Shown here: positions 1-7,465 of the stretch, one piece after another
Position numbering within the stretch: position 1 is the stretch's first letter
Layout of the letters: the number at the start of each line of letters is the position of its first letter
NCBI GenBank assembly: GCA_003154775.1
Contig: PMES01000077.1
Location: 1,529-44,473 of the forward strand
Direction of reading: 5' to 3'
Length of the DNA stretch: 42,945 nucleotides
From: Acidobacteriota bacterium
GTDB lineage: Bacteria; Acidobacteriota; Terriglobia; Acidiferrales; UBA7541
Position numbers and translations under genes: made by a program
Notes under the pieces: generated by a model
What the model was told of the DNA's origin: nothing
Database searches by the model: none
The model's input: the letters and a program-made list of their open reading frames with translations, nothing else

Positions 1-330
1 CTCTTCTTTTTGGATGGCCAGAAGGGTTGTCGGTGTGACGGCTGTTGTCGTGCCCATCCGCAGCGGCTGGCCCGCCATGCAGCCCTCGCCAAAAAAGTCC
101 GTTGGACCAAACATCGCCACCACCGCTTCCTTTCCGGACCCATTCACCACCGACAATTTCACGCCGCCCTTCTGAATGTACATGACCGTTTCCGCCGCAT
201 CACCCTGGGAGTAGATGGATTCATTTCTTCGATATTCAACAACTTTTCTCGCTACCCCCGCGGTATCCAGGAAAACTTGCGGATCAAATGAGCCGTTACT
301 TCCGTTGTTCTTGAGTTTCCGTGGTTTCAT
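1..330 (-). CDS. Crp/Fnr-family transcriptional regulator, N-terminal part (3' end outside window)
   Basis: Reading the minus strand from the ATG at 330-328 gives 110 codons open to the window edge, starting MKPRKLKNNGSNGSFDPQVF. The visible part is a cyclic-nucleotide-binding (cupin-type) domain: a segment with YRRNESIYSQGDAAETVMYI, then KGGVKLSVV and AMFGPTDFFGEGCMAGQP, which match the beta-roll and the glycine-rich FFGE turn of the family. The DNA-binding helix-turn-helix, expected in the C-terminal third, lies outside. Such proteins bind promoters as dimers in the cytoplasm; the ligand here cannot be told. A possible sigma-70-like promoter lies about 40-70 nt upstream. Family call is firm, exact role unknown. 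Confidence 0.82.
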   Translation of the reverse strand, partial: MKPRKLKNNGSNGSFDPQVFLDTAGVARKVVEYRRNESIYSQGDAAETVMYIQKGGVKLSVVNGSGKEAVVAMFGPTDFFGEGCMAGQPLRMGTTTAVTPTTLLAIQKEE

Positions 331-872
331 ATTTTCCCCGAAACTCCGTCTGGGCATGACCATTCCACGCCATAATCACCCTAGCAAGAAGGCTTTTTCA
401 AAACTGTATAAAATTGAACAGCGCGCCCTGTTACCCTCTTTACAATTTATGAGGGGACGGCGAGAAAGAGCGATATTGGCCAAATGGCTGGGCGGGCCGA
501 AAGGACGGTATCAACTCTCTCGCCGTTCTTTTTTTGCCTCCAGTAAACCCAGCTCCCTCCTTTCCAGTTGACTTCCCCGCCTAAAATCGGAATTGTCATC
601 CCGCCTGCCCGCCGCAGGAGGGAGCGGAGCGGCCCGACTTTTTCTTTCGCGCCGTAGTTTGGCGCGTCGCGCAGCGCGATTTGTGCGCCCCGTGCGCTTC
701 GCCGGGGTCGAGGGATCCCTGCGCCGCCTTTCTCTTCTCCTTCTTCTCCGCGAATTTCCGCGTCCTCAGCGCCGGCGTTTACCCCGACCCGGTCGGGGCA
801 ACCTCTGCGTAAGTCTTGCTCTTAGTTTCCTGATCGCTGGTATCTCTCCTTTCACGATTCATGCGAGAATGA
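331..872. repeat. Intergenic region with inverted composite repeat
   Basis: No gene is seen here. From about 594 to 720 lies a reverse-orientation copy of the long hairpin-type repeat found at 12843, 17194, 18396 and 26576 (it begins TGTCATCCCG and ends GAGGGATCCCT). From about 721 to 830 the CGCAGAG-type array follows, also in reverse (read as CTCTGCG), with the GACCCGGTCGGGG hairpin at about 782-800. Together with 3560-3716 it is one of only two composite repeats in the window in this orientation. Confidence 0.7.
372..401 (-). promoter_or_regulatory. Possible sigma-70-like promoter of the Crp/Fnr gene
   Basis: On the minus strand TTGAAA (401-396) and GATTAT (377-372) are separated by 18 nt and lie upstream of the ATG at 330. 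This is a pattern match only; an AT-rich stretch around it (to about 425) fits a promoter region. Confidence 0.3.
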
Positions 873-1370
873 GTGGCTGGCAGGAGTGCAAGAGTGGGCG
901 AAACAACCCTTCAAATCAACGGCCGACAATACCAGTTTGCGGCGGACAAGGAGACCCCCCTCCTCACCGTCCTCCGGGAACTCCTCGATTTGACAGGAAG
1001 CAAATACGGTTGCGGCGAAGGTCAATGCGGTTCGTGCACCGTGCTGATTGATGGGAAGGCGCGGCGTTCCTGCATGGTTCCGGTCTGGGCAGCCGCAGGC
1101 AAGCAGATTACGACCATTGAAGGTCTGGCCAAGGGTGAGCAGCTTCATCCCGTCCAGCAGGCGTTTCTCGAAGAAGGCGCGATGCAGTGCGCGTTCTGCA
1201 CCTCGGGTATGATCATGTCCGCGGTTTCCCTGCTGAACGCCACGCGAAACCCTTCAGAGGTGGAGATTCAGACGGCCATGCAGGGAAACATCTGCCGCTG
1301 CGGAACGTACCCGCGCATTGTTGCCGCCATCCGCAAAGCTGCCACCCTTCTGCAAGGGGCGCAGTCATGA
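873..1370 (+). CDS. (2Fe-2S)-binding small subunit of a xanthine-dehydrogenase-family molybdenum hydroxylase
   Basis: 165 aa electron-transfer subunit with two [2Fe-2S] clusters. The N-terminal plant-ferredoxin-like cluster uses Cys47, 52, 55 and 67 (YGCGEGQCGSC pattern), and the C-terminal cluster uses Cys106, 109, 141 and 143 (CAFC ... CRC). Both sets are complete, as in the small subunits of isoquinoline 1-oxidoreductase and aldehyde oxidase-type enzymes. It carries electrons from the molybdenum centre of the large subunit. Its stop overlaps the start of the large-subunit gene (ATGA), indicating translational coupling. The start is GTG at 873; a GTG at 894 is an alternative. There is no signal peptide, so it is probably exported by riding with the Tat-signal-bearing large subunit (inference). 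The substrate cannot be deduced. Confidence 0.9.
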   Translation: MAGRSARVGETTLQINGRQYQFAADKETPLLTVLRELLDLTGSKYGCGEGQCGSCTVLIDGKARRSCMVPVWAAAGKQITTIEGLAKGEQLHPVQQAFLEEGAMQCAFCTSGMIMSAVSLLNATRNPSEVEIQTAMQGNICRCGTYPRIVAAIRKAATLLQGAQS

Positions 1371-3541
1371 CTCCCAAACCCAAAATGCCATTCACGATTG
1401 AGCCGGAGCGCTACGAGCTCACGGCTCCAGCTTCCTACGTGTTTCAGAGCGACCGCCGCGAATTCTTCAAATTTCTGGGAGCGGGACTCTTCATCGCCAC
1501 CGCTTTTTCAAAAGCTGAAGCGTCTCAGGAATCGGGCGCTGCCAGGAGAAATCCGGAAGATTCCCTGCCGCAGGAAATCAGTGCGTGGCTGCATATCGGG
1601 GAAGATGGAACCGTAACGGTGTTCACGGGGAAAGTGGAAGTTGGGCAAAACATCCGCACGTCTCTGACGCAGGCGGTCGCGGAAGAGCTGAAGGCGCCGG
1701 TTCAGTCGATTCGCCTGGTCATGGGTGATACCCAGTTGGTGCCCTTTGACATGGGCACATTCGGCAGCCGCACCACCCCGATCATGAATCTGCAATTGCG
1801 GCGCGTTTCCTCCGCGGCGCGAGACGTCCTGCTGGCCATGGCCGCTAAGCAATGGAACGTGGATCCAGCGCGATTGCACGCCGAAGACGGTATGATTGCA
1901 GACCCGCAAACGAAACGCTCTTTGAGCTACGCCCAACTGGTGAAAGGCCAACAGATCGCCCAGGTTGTTCCGGCGGAAGATCCCTTGATCCTGCCGACCG
2001 AATGGACCATTGCCGGAAAAGCGCTGCCGAAAATCGATGGCCGTGATTTTGTTACCGGGAAGCATCGCTATCCCTCCGATCAACAACTTCCAGAGATGCT
2101 TTATGGAAAGGTAGTAAGGCCCCGCGCATTCAACGCCACTCTTGTATCCGCGGACACGACGGAGGCGGAGAAGCTTCCGGGAGTCATTGTGGTACGCGAT
2201 GGCAATTTTCTGGGAGTTGCAGCGCCAAGTTCCGCAACGGCAGAGAAGGCGGCCTCTTTGCTGCGGGCGGAATGGAAGGCCGAGCCGCAACCTTCGAGTA
2301 AGGAACTGTTTGAGTACCTGAAGCAGAACCAGTTGCCGCGCGGCGAGCGTAACGACAATTCCCGCTTCGAGAGCGGGAATGTGGATACCGTCCTGGCGTC
2401 AGCTACGCGGCAATTGCAGCAGACCTACAACGTGAACTACATCGCCCATGCCCCGCTCGAACCTCGCGCCGCGCTGGCTCAATGGAGCGAGGATCATCTG
2501 ACGGTATGGACCGGCACGCAGCGCCCCTTCGGGGTTCGCAGTGAACTGGCCACGGCCTTTCACCTGTCCGAGGAAAAAGTTCACGTCATGATGCCGGATA
2601 CGGGCTCCGGCTATGGCGGCAAGCACTCCGGCGAGTGTGCCATCGAAGCGGCGCGCCTGGCACGCGCGGCCAAGCGCCCGGTAAAAGTTGTCTGGACGCG
2701 GGAAGAGGAGTTCACCTGGGCCTATTTTCGCCCCGCCGGAGTGATCGACGTTCGCAGCGCCGTTGGCGGCGATGGCAAAATCACCGCGTGGGAATTTCAC
2801 AACTACAACTCCGGCGCTGCTGGTATCCGCACGTACTACGAAGTTCCCAACCAGCGTATCGAGTTCCATCCCGTGAACTCACCGTTGCGCCAGGGCTCGT
2901 ACCGCGGACTCGCGGCCACCGCCAATCATTTCGCGCGCGAAGTCCACATGGATGAAATCGCTTACTCGCTCAAGATGGATCCCCTGGAATTTCGCATCAA
3001 CAATCTGAAAGAGGAGCGCTTGCGCGCGGTGTTCGCGGAGGGCGCCAAGAAATTTGGCTGGGCTGCAACGAAGCCTGCGAATCATGGATTTGGCGTGGCT
3101 GGCGGTTTCGAGAAACTCGGTTACGTGGCCACTTTCGTGGAAGTCGCCATCAGCCGCAGCTCCGGCGACATCAAGATCCGGCGCATCTTCACCGCTTTCG
3201 ATTGTGGCGCCATCGTCAATCCCGACGGCCTGCGCAATCAGGTTATCGGCGCCAATATCATGGGAATTGGCGGGGCCCTGTTTGAAGCCGTCGAATTTGA
3301 AAATGGGCGCGTGCTGAACAATTTGTTCTCAAAATACCGGGTACCCCGCTTCAGCGATATTCCTCCGCTGGACGCACTCCTGATTGACCGGAAAGATCAA
3401 CCCCCGGTGGGAGCGGGGGAGGCGCCGATCGTGGGCGTGGCGCCGGCGATCAGCAACGCCATCTTCGATGCCACCGGAATTCGCCTGCGCTCTCTGCCCC
3501 TGGCCCCGCTTCTCGTCCCTCACGGCCTCCGCCTCTCTTGA
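1367..3541 (+). CDS. Molybdopterin-binding large subunit, xanthine dehydrogenase / isoquinoline 1-oxidoreductase beta type
   Basis: 724 aa catalytic subunit that would hydroxylate an aldehyde or N-heterocycle at a molybdenum-cytosine-dinucleotide centre. I chose ATG 1367, which overlaps the stop of the small subunit, rather than an upstream in-frame start inside that gene. Residues 29-36 (SDRREFFK) followed by a hydrophobic stretch resemble a twin-arginine signal, so the folded complex is probably periplasmic. Two Mo-cofactor-binding domains follow, with GSGYGGKHSGE near the middle, GSYRGLAATANHF, and the C-terminal PPVGAGEAP whose Glu685 is the expected catalytic base. The length fits IorB-like proteins. 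No FAD subunit and no Mo-insertion chaperone (XdhC) gene lie next to it here, so a cytochrome or quinone-linked acceptor is likely. Substrate unknown. Confidence 0.9.
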   Translation: MTPKPKMPFTIEPERYELTAPASYVFQSDRREFFKFLGAGLFIATAFSKAEASQESGAARRNPEDSLPQEISAWLHIGEDGTVTVFTGKVEVGQNIRTSLTQAVAEELKAPVQSIRLVMGDTQLVPFDMGTFGSRTTPIMNLQLRRVSSAARDVLLAMAAKQWNVDPARLHAEDGMIADPQTKRSLSYAQLVKGQQIAQVVPAEDPLILPTEWTIAGKALPKIDGRDFVTGKHRYPSDQQLPEMLYGKVVRPRAFNATLVSADTTEAEKLPGVIVVRDGNFLGVAAPSSATAEKAASLLRAEWKAEPQPSSKELFEYLKQNQLPRGERNDNSRFESGNVDTVLASATRQLQQTYNVNYIAHAPLEPRAALAQWSEDHLTVWTGTQRPFGVRSELATAFHLSEEKVHVMMPDTGSGYGGKHSGECAIEAARLARAAKRPVKVVWTREEEFTWAYFRPAGVIDVRSAVGGDGKITAWEFHNYNSGAAGIRTYYEVPNQRIEFHPVNSPLRQGSYRGLAATANHFAREVHMDEIAYSLKMDPLEFRINNLKEERLRAVFAEGAKKFGWAATKPANHGFGVAGGFEKLGYVATFVEVAISRSSGDIKIRRIFTAFDCGAIVNPDGLRNQVIGANIMGIGGALFEAVEFENGRVLNNLFSKYRVPRFSDIPPLDALLIDRKDQPPVGAGEAPIVGVAPAISNAIFDATGIRLRSLPLAPLLVPHGLRLS

Positions 3542-3716
3542 CCAGCACGCCTGCCTTCCTCTTCTCTGTTTGCCCTGAGCGCTTTTTGCGAAGGGTGACC
3601 TCTGTCTTACCGTCCCTCTTCTCTGCGAACTCTGTGTCCGGCGTTCATCCCCACCTGGCTGGTGTCGTGAGCTTCTTTATTCTTACCCTTACTTAAAACT
3701 TACTACTTACAACTGA
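3542..3716. repeat. Inverted composite intergenic repeat
   Basis: The gap between the convergent large-subunit and rhomboid genes carries the composite repeat in reverse orientation: CTCTTCTCTGCGAACTCTG at about 3615, a GGCGTTCATCCCC hairpin remnant, and an ACTTACTACTTACAACTGAC tail ending at the rhomboid stop. All later copies in the window run the other way. Confidence 0.65.
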
Positions 3717-4370
3717 CTACCTCCTCCGCACCACGGCGGTAATCGCCATCCCTAACAAGAATCCCCCGATGTGCGCCCACCACGCCACCCCGCCAGACGC
3801 GCGCCCGCCCACCGTTGCAACCCCCTCCAGGAACTGCAGCACAAACCAATACCCCAATATCAGAAAAGCCGGCACCGGAATCAGAAAGATAAAGAAGAAC
3901 GTCAGAATCCGGTGCCGGGGGAAGAGCAGGATGTACGCGCCCATCACCCCGCTAATCGCTCCGCTGGCCCCAATCGCCGGAAGCGGCGAGCTCAGGTTGA
4001 ACAGCACGTGCATCAACCCCGACCCGATCCCGCACACAATATAGAAGAACAGATACCCCACGTGCCCGAAGTAGTCCTCGACGTTGTCCCCAAAGATCCA
4101 CAGGAACAGCATGTTCCCCAGCAGGTGCATCAGGCCGCCATGCAGGAACATGCTGGTGAAGAGCGGCTCGAGCGCCGCCTGTAGCCCCGCATGTCCGGCT
4201 AGGAATTGCGAGACGTGCGAAGGGATGGTGGCGTTGGCCATCACAAAAGCCCGCTCCGCCCGCGCCGGCAAGCTCAACTGATAAAAGAAGACCAGCACAT
4301 TCGCCAGGATCAACGCGATGTTGACAAACGGCGTGGTGCGCGTCGGGTTGATGTCCTTCAGCGGAATCAT
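3717..4370 (-). CDS. Rhomboid-family intramembrane serine protease
   Basis: 217 aa polytopic membrane protein beginning MIPLKDINPTRTTPFVN; this ATG is preferred over an upstream one because it matches the short N-terminus typical of bacterial rhomboids. The catalytic dyad is Ser136 in GASGAISG and His200 in AHIGG; the HLLGN motif (His82, Asn86) on the second core helix is also present. About six hydrophobic helices are visible, the C-terminal tail being VVRRR. Rhomboids cleave transmembrane segments of partner proteins inside the bilayer; the substrate is not indicated by the neighbours, which are unrelated. It is convergent with the Mo-hydroxylase genes. Family assignment is firm. Confidence 0.92.
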   Translation of the reverse strand: MIPLKDINPTRTTPFVNIALILANVLVFFYQLSLPARAERAFVMANATIPSHVSQFLAGHAGLQAALEPLFTSMFLHGGLMHLLGNMLFLWIFGDNVEDYFGHVGYLFFYIVCGIGSGLMHVLFNLSSPLPAIGASGAISGVMGAYILLFPRHRILTFFFIFLIPVPAFLILGYWFVLQFLEGVATVGGRASGGVAWWAHIGGFLLGMAITAVVRRR

Positions 4371-4788
4371 GAGCCAGCGAGGAAGCGCGCTCGATTGGGT
4401 GCCCTGCGCATGAGGATGCCGACAGAGTAGCGGAAAGGGCGGCAAACGAAAAGCCCGCCCCAAAGCGCCGCGGGGCGGGGAAGTGTGTCCTATAATGTTG
4501 CCCCGGCAGGACTCTGGTTAACAGAATCTGGGGCCTTCCAAAAATGGCGTTTTCCCCGATGTCTTGATAGGAGCGTCAAGCCATTTGCTTGTTGTGGCGA
4601 ACGGCCCGGAAGCTGTGGCCCGCCCCGGTGTAACGCGCCCCGATGTAGCTCACCCCTTCAGGGGTGAGGCTTTCCATCGCATCTGCAACCGAGCCAGCGC
4701 AGGGAAAACCCTCAGGCCTCAAAGGCCTGAGCTACAGGAATTCCCCTGGCGCGGCCCATTCGCGTCTTGCTGGCGTTGCTCCATTCTC

Positions 4789-4810
4789 AATTGTCGGCGC
4801 GCCGACAATT
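4789..4810. repeat. Palindrome copy 1
   Basis: Perfect 22-bp palindrome, the core TGTCGGCGCGCCGACA extended to AATT at each side (AATTGTCGGCG plus its reverse complement). It lies in the spacer upstream of recO. Confidence 0.95.
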
Positions 4811-4966
4811 TTTGTGTCCCCCAGGCGCTTGATCCTCGCGGGCATGGCCCTTGTTTTCCACTCCATTTGTTTGCAAATCATTGCGATGTTCCGTGGTGTA
4901 TGGTAAGTAAGTAAGTCCTGCATGTGCGCGCAATGGACGCAGGTAACGCCTGTGCCGCAGTTCGTG

Positions 4967-4980
4967 GTCGGCGCGCCGAC
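4967..4980. repeat. Palindrome copy 2, abutting the recO start
   Basis: Core GTCGGCGCGCCGAC with altered flanks (GG left, AACC right). It ends 5 nt before the recO ATG, so it occupies the place where a ribosome-binding site would be expected. Confidence 0.9.
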
Positions 4981-4985
4981 AACCG

Positions 4986-5726
4986 ATGCCTGCCCGCGAA
5001 ACGGAAGCCATCATCCTGAAGACCTTCCCGCTGGGTGAGGCGGATCGCCTGGTCAGTTTCCTGGGACGTTCGTCGGGCCGCATGCGGGGTGTAGCCGCGG
5101 GCGCACGCCGCCTGAAGAACCGTTACGGCTCGACCCTGGAGCTGCTCTCGCACGCGCAGCTCTGGTATATCGAGCGCGAGACGCGCGACCTTGTACGCAT
5201 CCAGCAGGCCGAACTGCTCGAATCCTTCTACAAGGCCCAGAGCGATTACGGCCTCAGCACCGGCCTGGCGCTGGTCAGCGAAATCGCCGAGCAGGTTCTG
5301 CCCGAGCGGGAAGTGTCCGAGCCGATGTTCCGGCTGATCCTGCTGGCCGTGCGGGAAATCGAACGGCGCAACAGCGGGGCCCTGCCGCTGAGCTACTTCG
5401 CGTTCTGGACGGTGCGGCTGGCGGGCTGGCTGCCGCGCTTCAATGCCTGCGCCACGTGCGGCAAGCCCTTCGGGAAGCAACCGGCGTATCAGGCTGCGTC
5501 GCATCCCGGGCTGCTCTGCGAGGAGCATCGCCGCTCCGGCATGAAGCCGGTGTCGTTCGCGGGCAGGGAACTCGCGGAACGCTTTGCGGGAGAACGCCTG
5601 GACCGGTTCGATGCGGCAATCGAAGCGCTACCCGCGGTGAAGGAGTTGCGCGAAGCAGGATTGAATTGGATCGAGCATCACACCGAGCGGGAGTTGAAAA
5701 CTCGGCAACTTCTGGAGACGCCGTGA
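4986..5726 (+). CDS. recO: DNA repair protein RecO
   Basis: 246 aa cytoplasmic protein of the RecFOR pathway, which anneals DNA strands and helps load RecA onto SSB-coated single strands. It has the typical N-terminal OB fold (MPARETEAIILKTFPLGEAD, then GRMRGVAAGARRLKNRYG) and a helical C-terminal half with a partial zinc-finger pattern, Cys155, Cys158 and Cys178 (CATC ... LCEEH). Length matches the family. The ATG is at 4986, only 5 nt after palindrome copy 2, and no clear Shine-Dalgarno sequence is visible, which is unusual. glyQ follows after an 82-nt gap, an arrangement (recO-glyQ-glyS) known from several bacterial groups. Confidence 0.93.
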   Translation: MPARETEAIILKTFPLGEADRLVSFLGRSSGRMRGVAAGARRLKNRYGSTLELLSHAQLWYIERETRDLVRIQQAELLESFYKAQSDYGLSTGLALVSEIAEQVLPEREVSEPMFRLILLAVREIERRNSGALPLSYFAFWTVRLAGWLPRFNACATCGKPFGKQPAYQAASHPGLLCEEHRRSGMKPVSFAGRELAERFAGERLDRFDAAIEALPAVKELREAGLNWIEHHTERELKTRQLLETP

Positions 5727-5746
5727 GAGTGTCGTCCGGGGAAAAT

Positions 5747-5762
5747 TGTCGGCGCGCCGACA
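5747..5762. repeat. Palindrome copy 3
   Basis: TGTCGGCGCGCCGACA flanked by AAAAT and TTTTT, in the short recO-glyQ spacer. The A-rich/T-rich flanks give it a terminator-like look in both directions. Confidence 0.95.
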
Positions 5763-5808
5763 TTTTTCGCGCGGCAGCGGAAGTGAGTGATGAATTCGGA
5801 GAGACGCG

Positions 5809-6765
5809 TTGACAGTTAAAGCAAAACTTGAAGTGAAGCACAAAGGCTTGACCTTTCAAGACTTATTTCTAAAGCTGGCGCACTTCTGGGGAAAGCAGGG
5901 TTGCGTGCTGCAGCAGCCCTACGACATGGAAGTTGGCGCGGGCACGATGGCGCCGGAAACTTTTCTCCGCGTGCTCGGCCCTTCCCCGTATCGCGTTGCG
6001 TACGTGCAGCCGTCGCGGCGTCCCGCGGATGGGCGCTACGGCGAAAATCCCAACCGCCTGTATAAACATTTTCAGTATCAGGTGATCTTGAAGCCCGCGC
6101 CCGCGGAGATTCAGGACATGTACCTGAAGAGCCTGGAAGCCATCGGGATCGATCTTCGCGCGCACGATGTGCGTTTTGAAGAGGACAACTGGGAAGCGCC
6201 CACGCTGGGGGCTTGGGGAATTGGCTGGCAGGTGCTTTTGGATGGGCTGGAGATCACCCAGTTCACTTACTTTCAGCAGAGCGGCGGCATCGAGCTCGAC
6301 CCCATTTCGGTGGAGATCACGTATGGCCTGGAACGCATCTGCGCGTTCCTGCAGGATGTGGAGAGCGTGTACGAGATTCGCTGGACGGAGGACAAGAGTT
6401 ACGGCGACATCCGGCTTGCGGAAGAGCAGCAACTCTCGGAATACAGCTTTGACCGGAGCGACGCGCAGGCGCTACGGGCTGAGTTTGAATTGCACGAGAA
6501 GGAATCGAGGGAGCTGCTGGAAGGGTGGAAGCACCTGGAGGGAAATGTCGGCGCGCCGACAATCGAGCGCATCCGCTACCCCTTGCTGGCAGCGTATGAC
6601 CACTGCCTGAAGTGCTCGCACCTGTTCAATCTGATGGATGCGCGCGGGGTGATTTCGACGACGGAGCGGGCGGCGCTGATGGCGCGGGTGCGCACGCTGG
6701 CGTGCCGGACGGCGAGTGCGTACCTGGAGCAGAGCGCCGAAGCGAAGAGTGGGGTGCGGGGATGA
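5809..6765 (+). CDS. glyQ: Glycine--tRNA ligase alpha subunit, carrying an in-frame palindrome
   Basis: 318 aa alpha chain of the (alpha2 beta2) bacterial glycyl-tRNA synthetase, which activates glycine with ATP. The conserved opening [20 protein letters not shown], then [38 protein letters not shown] and [17 protein letters not shown] are diagnostic. The start is TTG at 5809, chosen because GGAGAG lies at ideal spacing just upstream. Odd feature: residues 246-252 (NVGAPTI) are encoded by a full palindrome copy in the linker before [18 protein letters not shown], where the E. coli protein as I recall it is about ten residues shorter. The gene remains open and all core motifs are intact, so it is probably functional. 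glyS lies 700 nt downstream. Confidence 0.96.
   Translation: MTVKAKLEVKHKGLTFQDLFLKLAHFWGKQGCVLQQPYDMEVGAGTMAPETFLRVLGPSPYRVAYVQPSRRPADGRYGENPNRLYKHFQYQVILKPAPAEIQDMYLKSLEAIGIDLRAHDVRFEEDNWEAPTLGAWGIGWQVLLDGLEITQFTYFQQSGGIELDPISVEITYGLERICAFLQDVESVYEIRWTEDKSYGDIRLAEEQQLSEYSFDRSDAQALRAEFELHEKESRELLEGWKHLEGNVGAPTIERIRYPLLAAYDHCLKCSHLFNLMDARGVISTTERAALMARVRTLACRTASAYLEQSAEAKSGVRG
6546..6561. repeat. Palindrome copy 4, inside glyQ
   Basis: TGTCGGCGCGCCGACA within the glyQ reading frame, translated as NVGAPT. See the glyQ entry and the finding on in-frame insertion. Confidence 0.95.
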
Positions 6766-6795
6766 GGGGCGGCAGGGAAGAGCGACGGGGCGAAA

Positions 6796-6815
6796 AATGT
6801 CGGCGCGCCGACATT
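6796..6815. repeat. Palindrome copy 5
   Basis: 20-bp perfect palindrome (AAT + core + ATT). The downstream flank CCCGAATTGGAACGC is shared with copy 8 at 7308, and the upstream GGGGCGAAA flank is shared with several other copies. Confidence 0.95.
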
Positions 6816-6901
6816 CCCGAATTGGAACGCGGCTGGCGGGGTGGCGGGCTGAGCGGCAGTGGCAACATTTGCGAGCGCGGGATGGATGTCGGGGGCAAAA
6901 A

Positions 6902-6917
6902 TGTCGGCGCGCCGACA
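6902..6917. repeat. Palindrome copy 6
   Basis: TGTCGGCGCGCCGACA preceded by GGGGGCAAAAA and followed by ATATTATTTTTGGAA. Confidence 0.95.
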
Positions 6918-7040
6918 ATATTATTTTTGGAATCCGGAGTTCAGTGCGCGAGCGCGGTTGATCGTATCGGTTTCTTGGCGGGCCAGGCGGAGTTTTGCGG
7001 TGTGTATGCTGGCCGAACTAAAGTTCGGCGCCTACAGGGG

Positions 7041-7072
7041 CTGGAAAATGTCGGCGCGCCGACATTTTCCAG
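7041..7072. repeat. Palindrome copy 7, 32-bp perfect
   Basis: The core is extended to a perfect 32-bp palindrome: left arm CTGGAAAATGTCGGCG, right arm its exact reverse complement. As RNA this would be a 16-bp (or about 14-bp with a small loop) hairpin. It is the longest copy in the window. Confidence 0.97.
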
Positions 7073-7307
7073 GGACAGCCGACGACCCTCACGAAGCTCA
7101 CTCAGGAACCATGTCCGCTCGCACCTTCTCGCCGTGCCCCGTCATTTCGAGGGCGGTTTTTGCCCGAGAAATCCCTCGGCTGCTTTTAGCGGGGATGGAA
7201 GAGAGATTCATCGCACAAAAAACGCGCGATGGAAAACCGCACCTCACTCCGCAGACTCCGTTCGGAATGACGGAGGTTTGGTCGGCGCGCTCGTGCCGGG
7301 GCAAAAT

Positions 7308-7323
7308 TGTCGGCGCGCCGACA
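7308..7323. repeat. Palindrome copy 8
   Basis: TGTCGGCGCGCCGACA with upstream GGGGCAAAAT and downstream TTCCCGAAATGGAACGCG, nearly the same flank as copy 5. Confidence 0.95.
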
Positions 7324-7409
7324 TTCCCGAAATGGAACGCGACTTACGGGGTAGCCGCAGGAGCGCCGACGTTATGGTTTTGACTGGGAAGACGGACGTC
7401 GGGGCGCGA

Positions 7410-7431
7410 AATTGTCGGCGCGCCGACAATT
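7410..7431. repeat. Palindrome copy 9
   Basis: 22-bp perfect palindrome with AATT ends, preceded by GGGGCGCGA and followed by CCAAAAAATGGAA, 34 nt before the glyS ATG. Confidence 0.95.
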
Positions 7432-7465
7432 CCAAAAAATGGAAGTTTGTGTTTGAGGTGGTTGG

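Larger units (their letters stand above)
4371..4985. other. Intergenic region with short hairpins and first two palindromes
   Basis: No convincing gene is seen. There are two short hairpin repeats of the type [stem]GAGCTACA or [stem]GAGGCT: CACCCCTTCAGGGGTGAG at about 4650-4668 and CAGGCCTCAAAGGCCTGAG at about 4713-4732, plus the palindrome copies at 4789 and 4967. Small open frames here look like noise. Confidence 0.6.
6766..7465. repeat. glyQ-glyS spacer with five palindrome copies
   Basis: This 700-nt gap holds palindrome copies 5 to 9 and several half-sites (for example GTCGGCGCGC at 7281-7290). Between copies 7 and 8 lies a copy of the CTCCG...CGGAATGACGG repeat (about 7241-7273). The long open frames here exist because the palindrome has no stop in any frame (it reads VGAPT, CRRAD or SARRH); none has homology that I recognise and none has a plausible start signal, so no gene is called. 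Confidence 0.75.

Noticed and set aside
593-1051. 152-codon frame before the Mo hydroxylase
   Set aside because: Runs through an inverted repeat unit and then overlaps the 2Fe-2S subunit gene in another frame.
4485-4914. Short open frames upstream of recO
   Set aside because: Overlapping in several frames, made of hairpin repeats, no recognisable protein feature.
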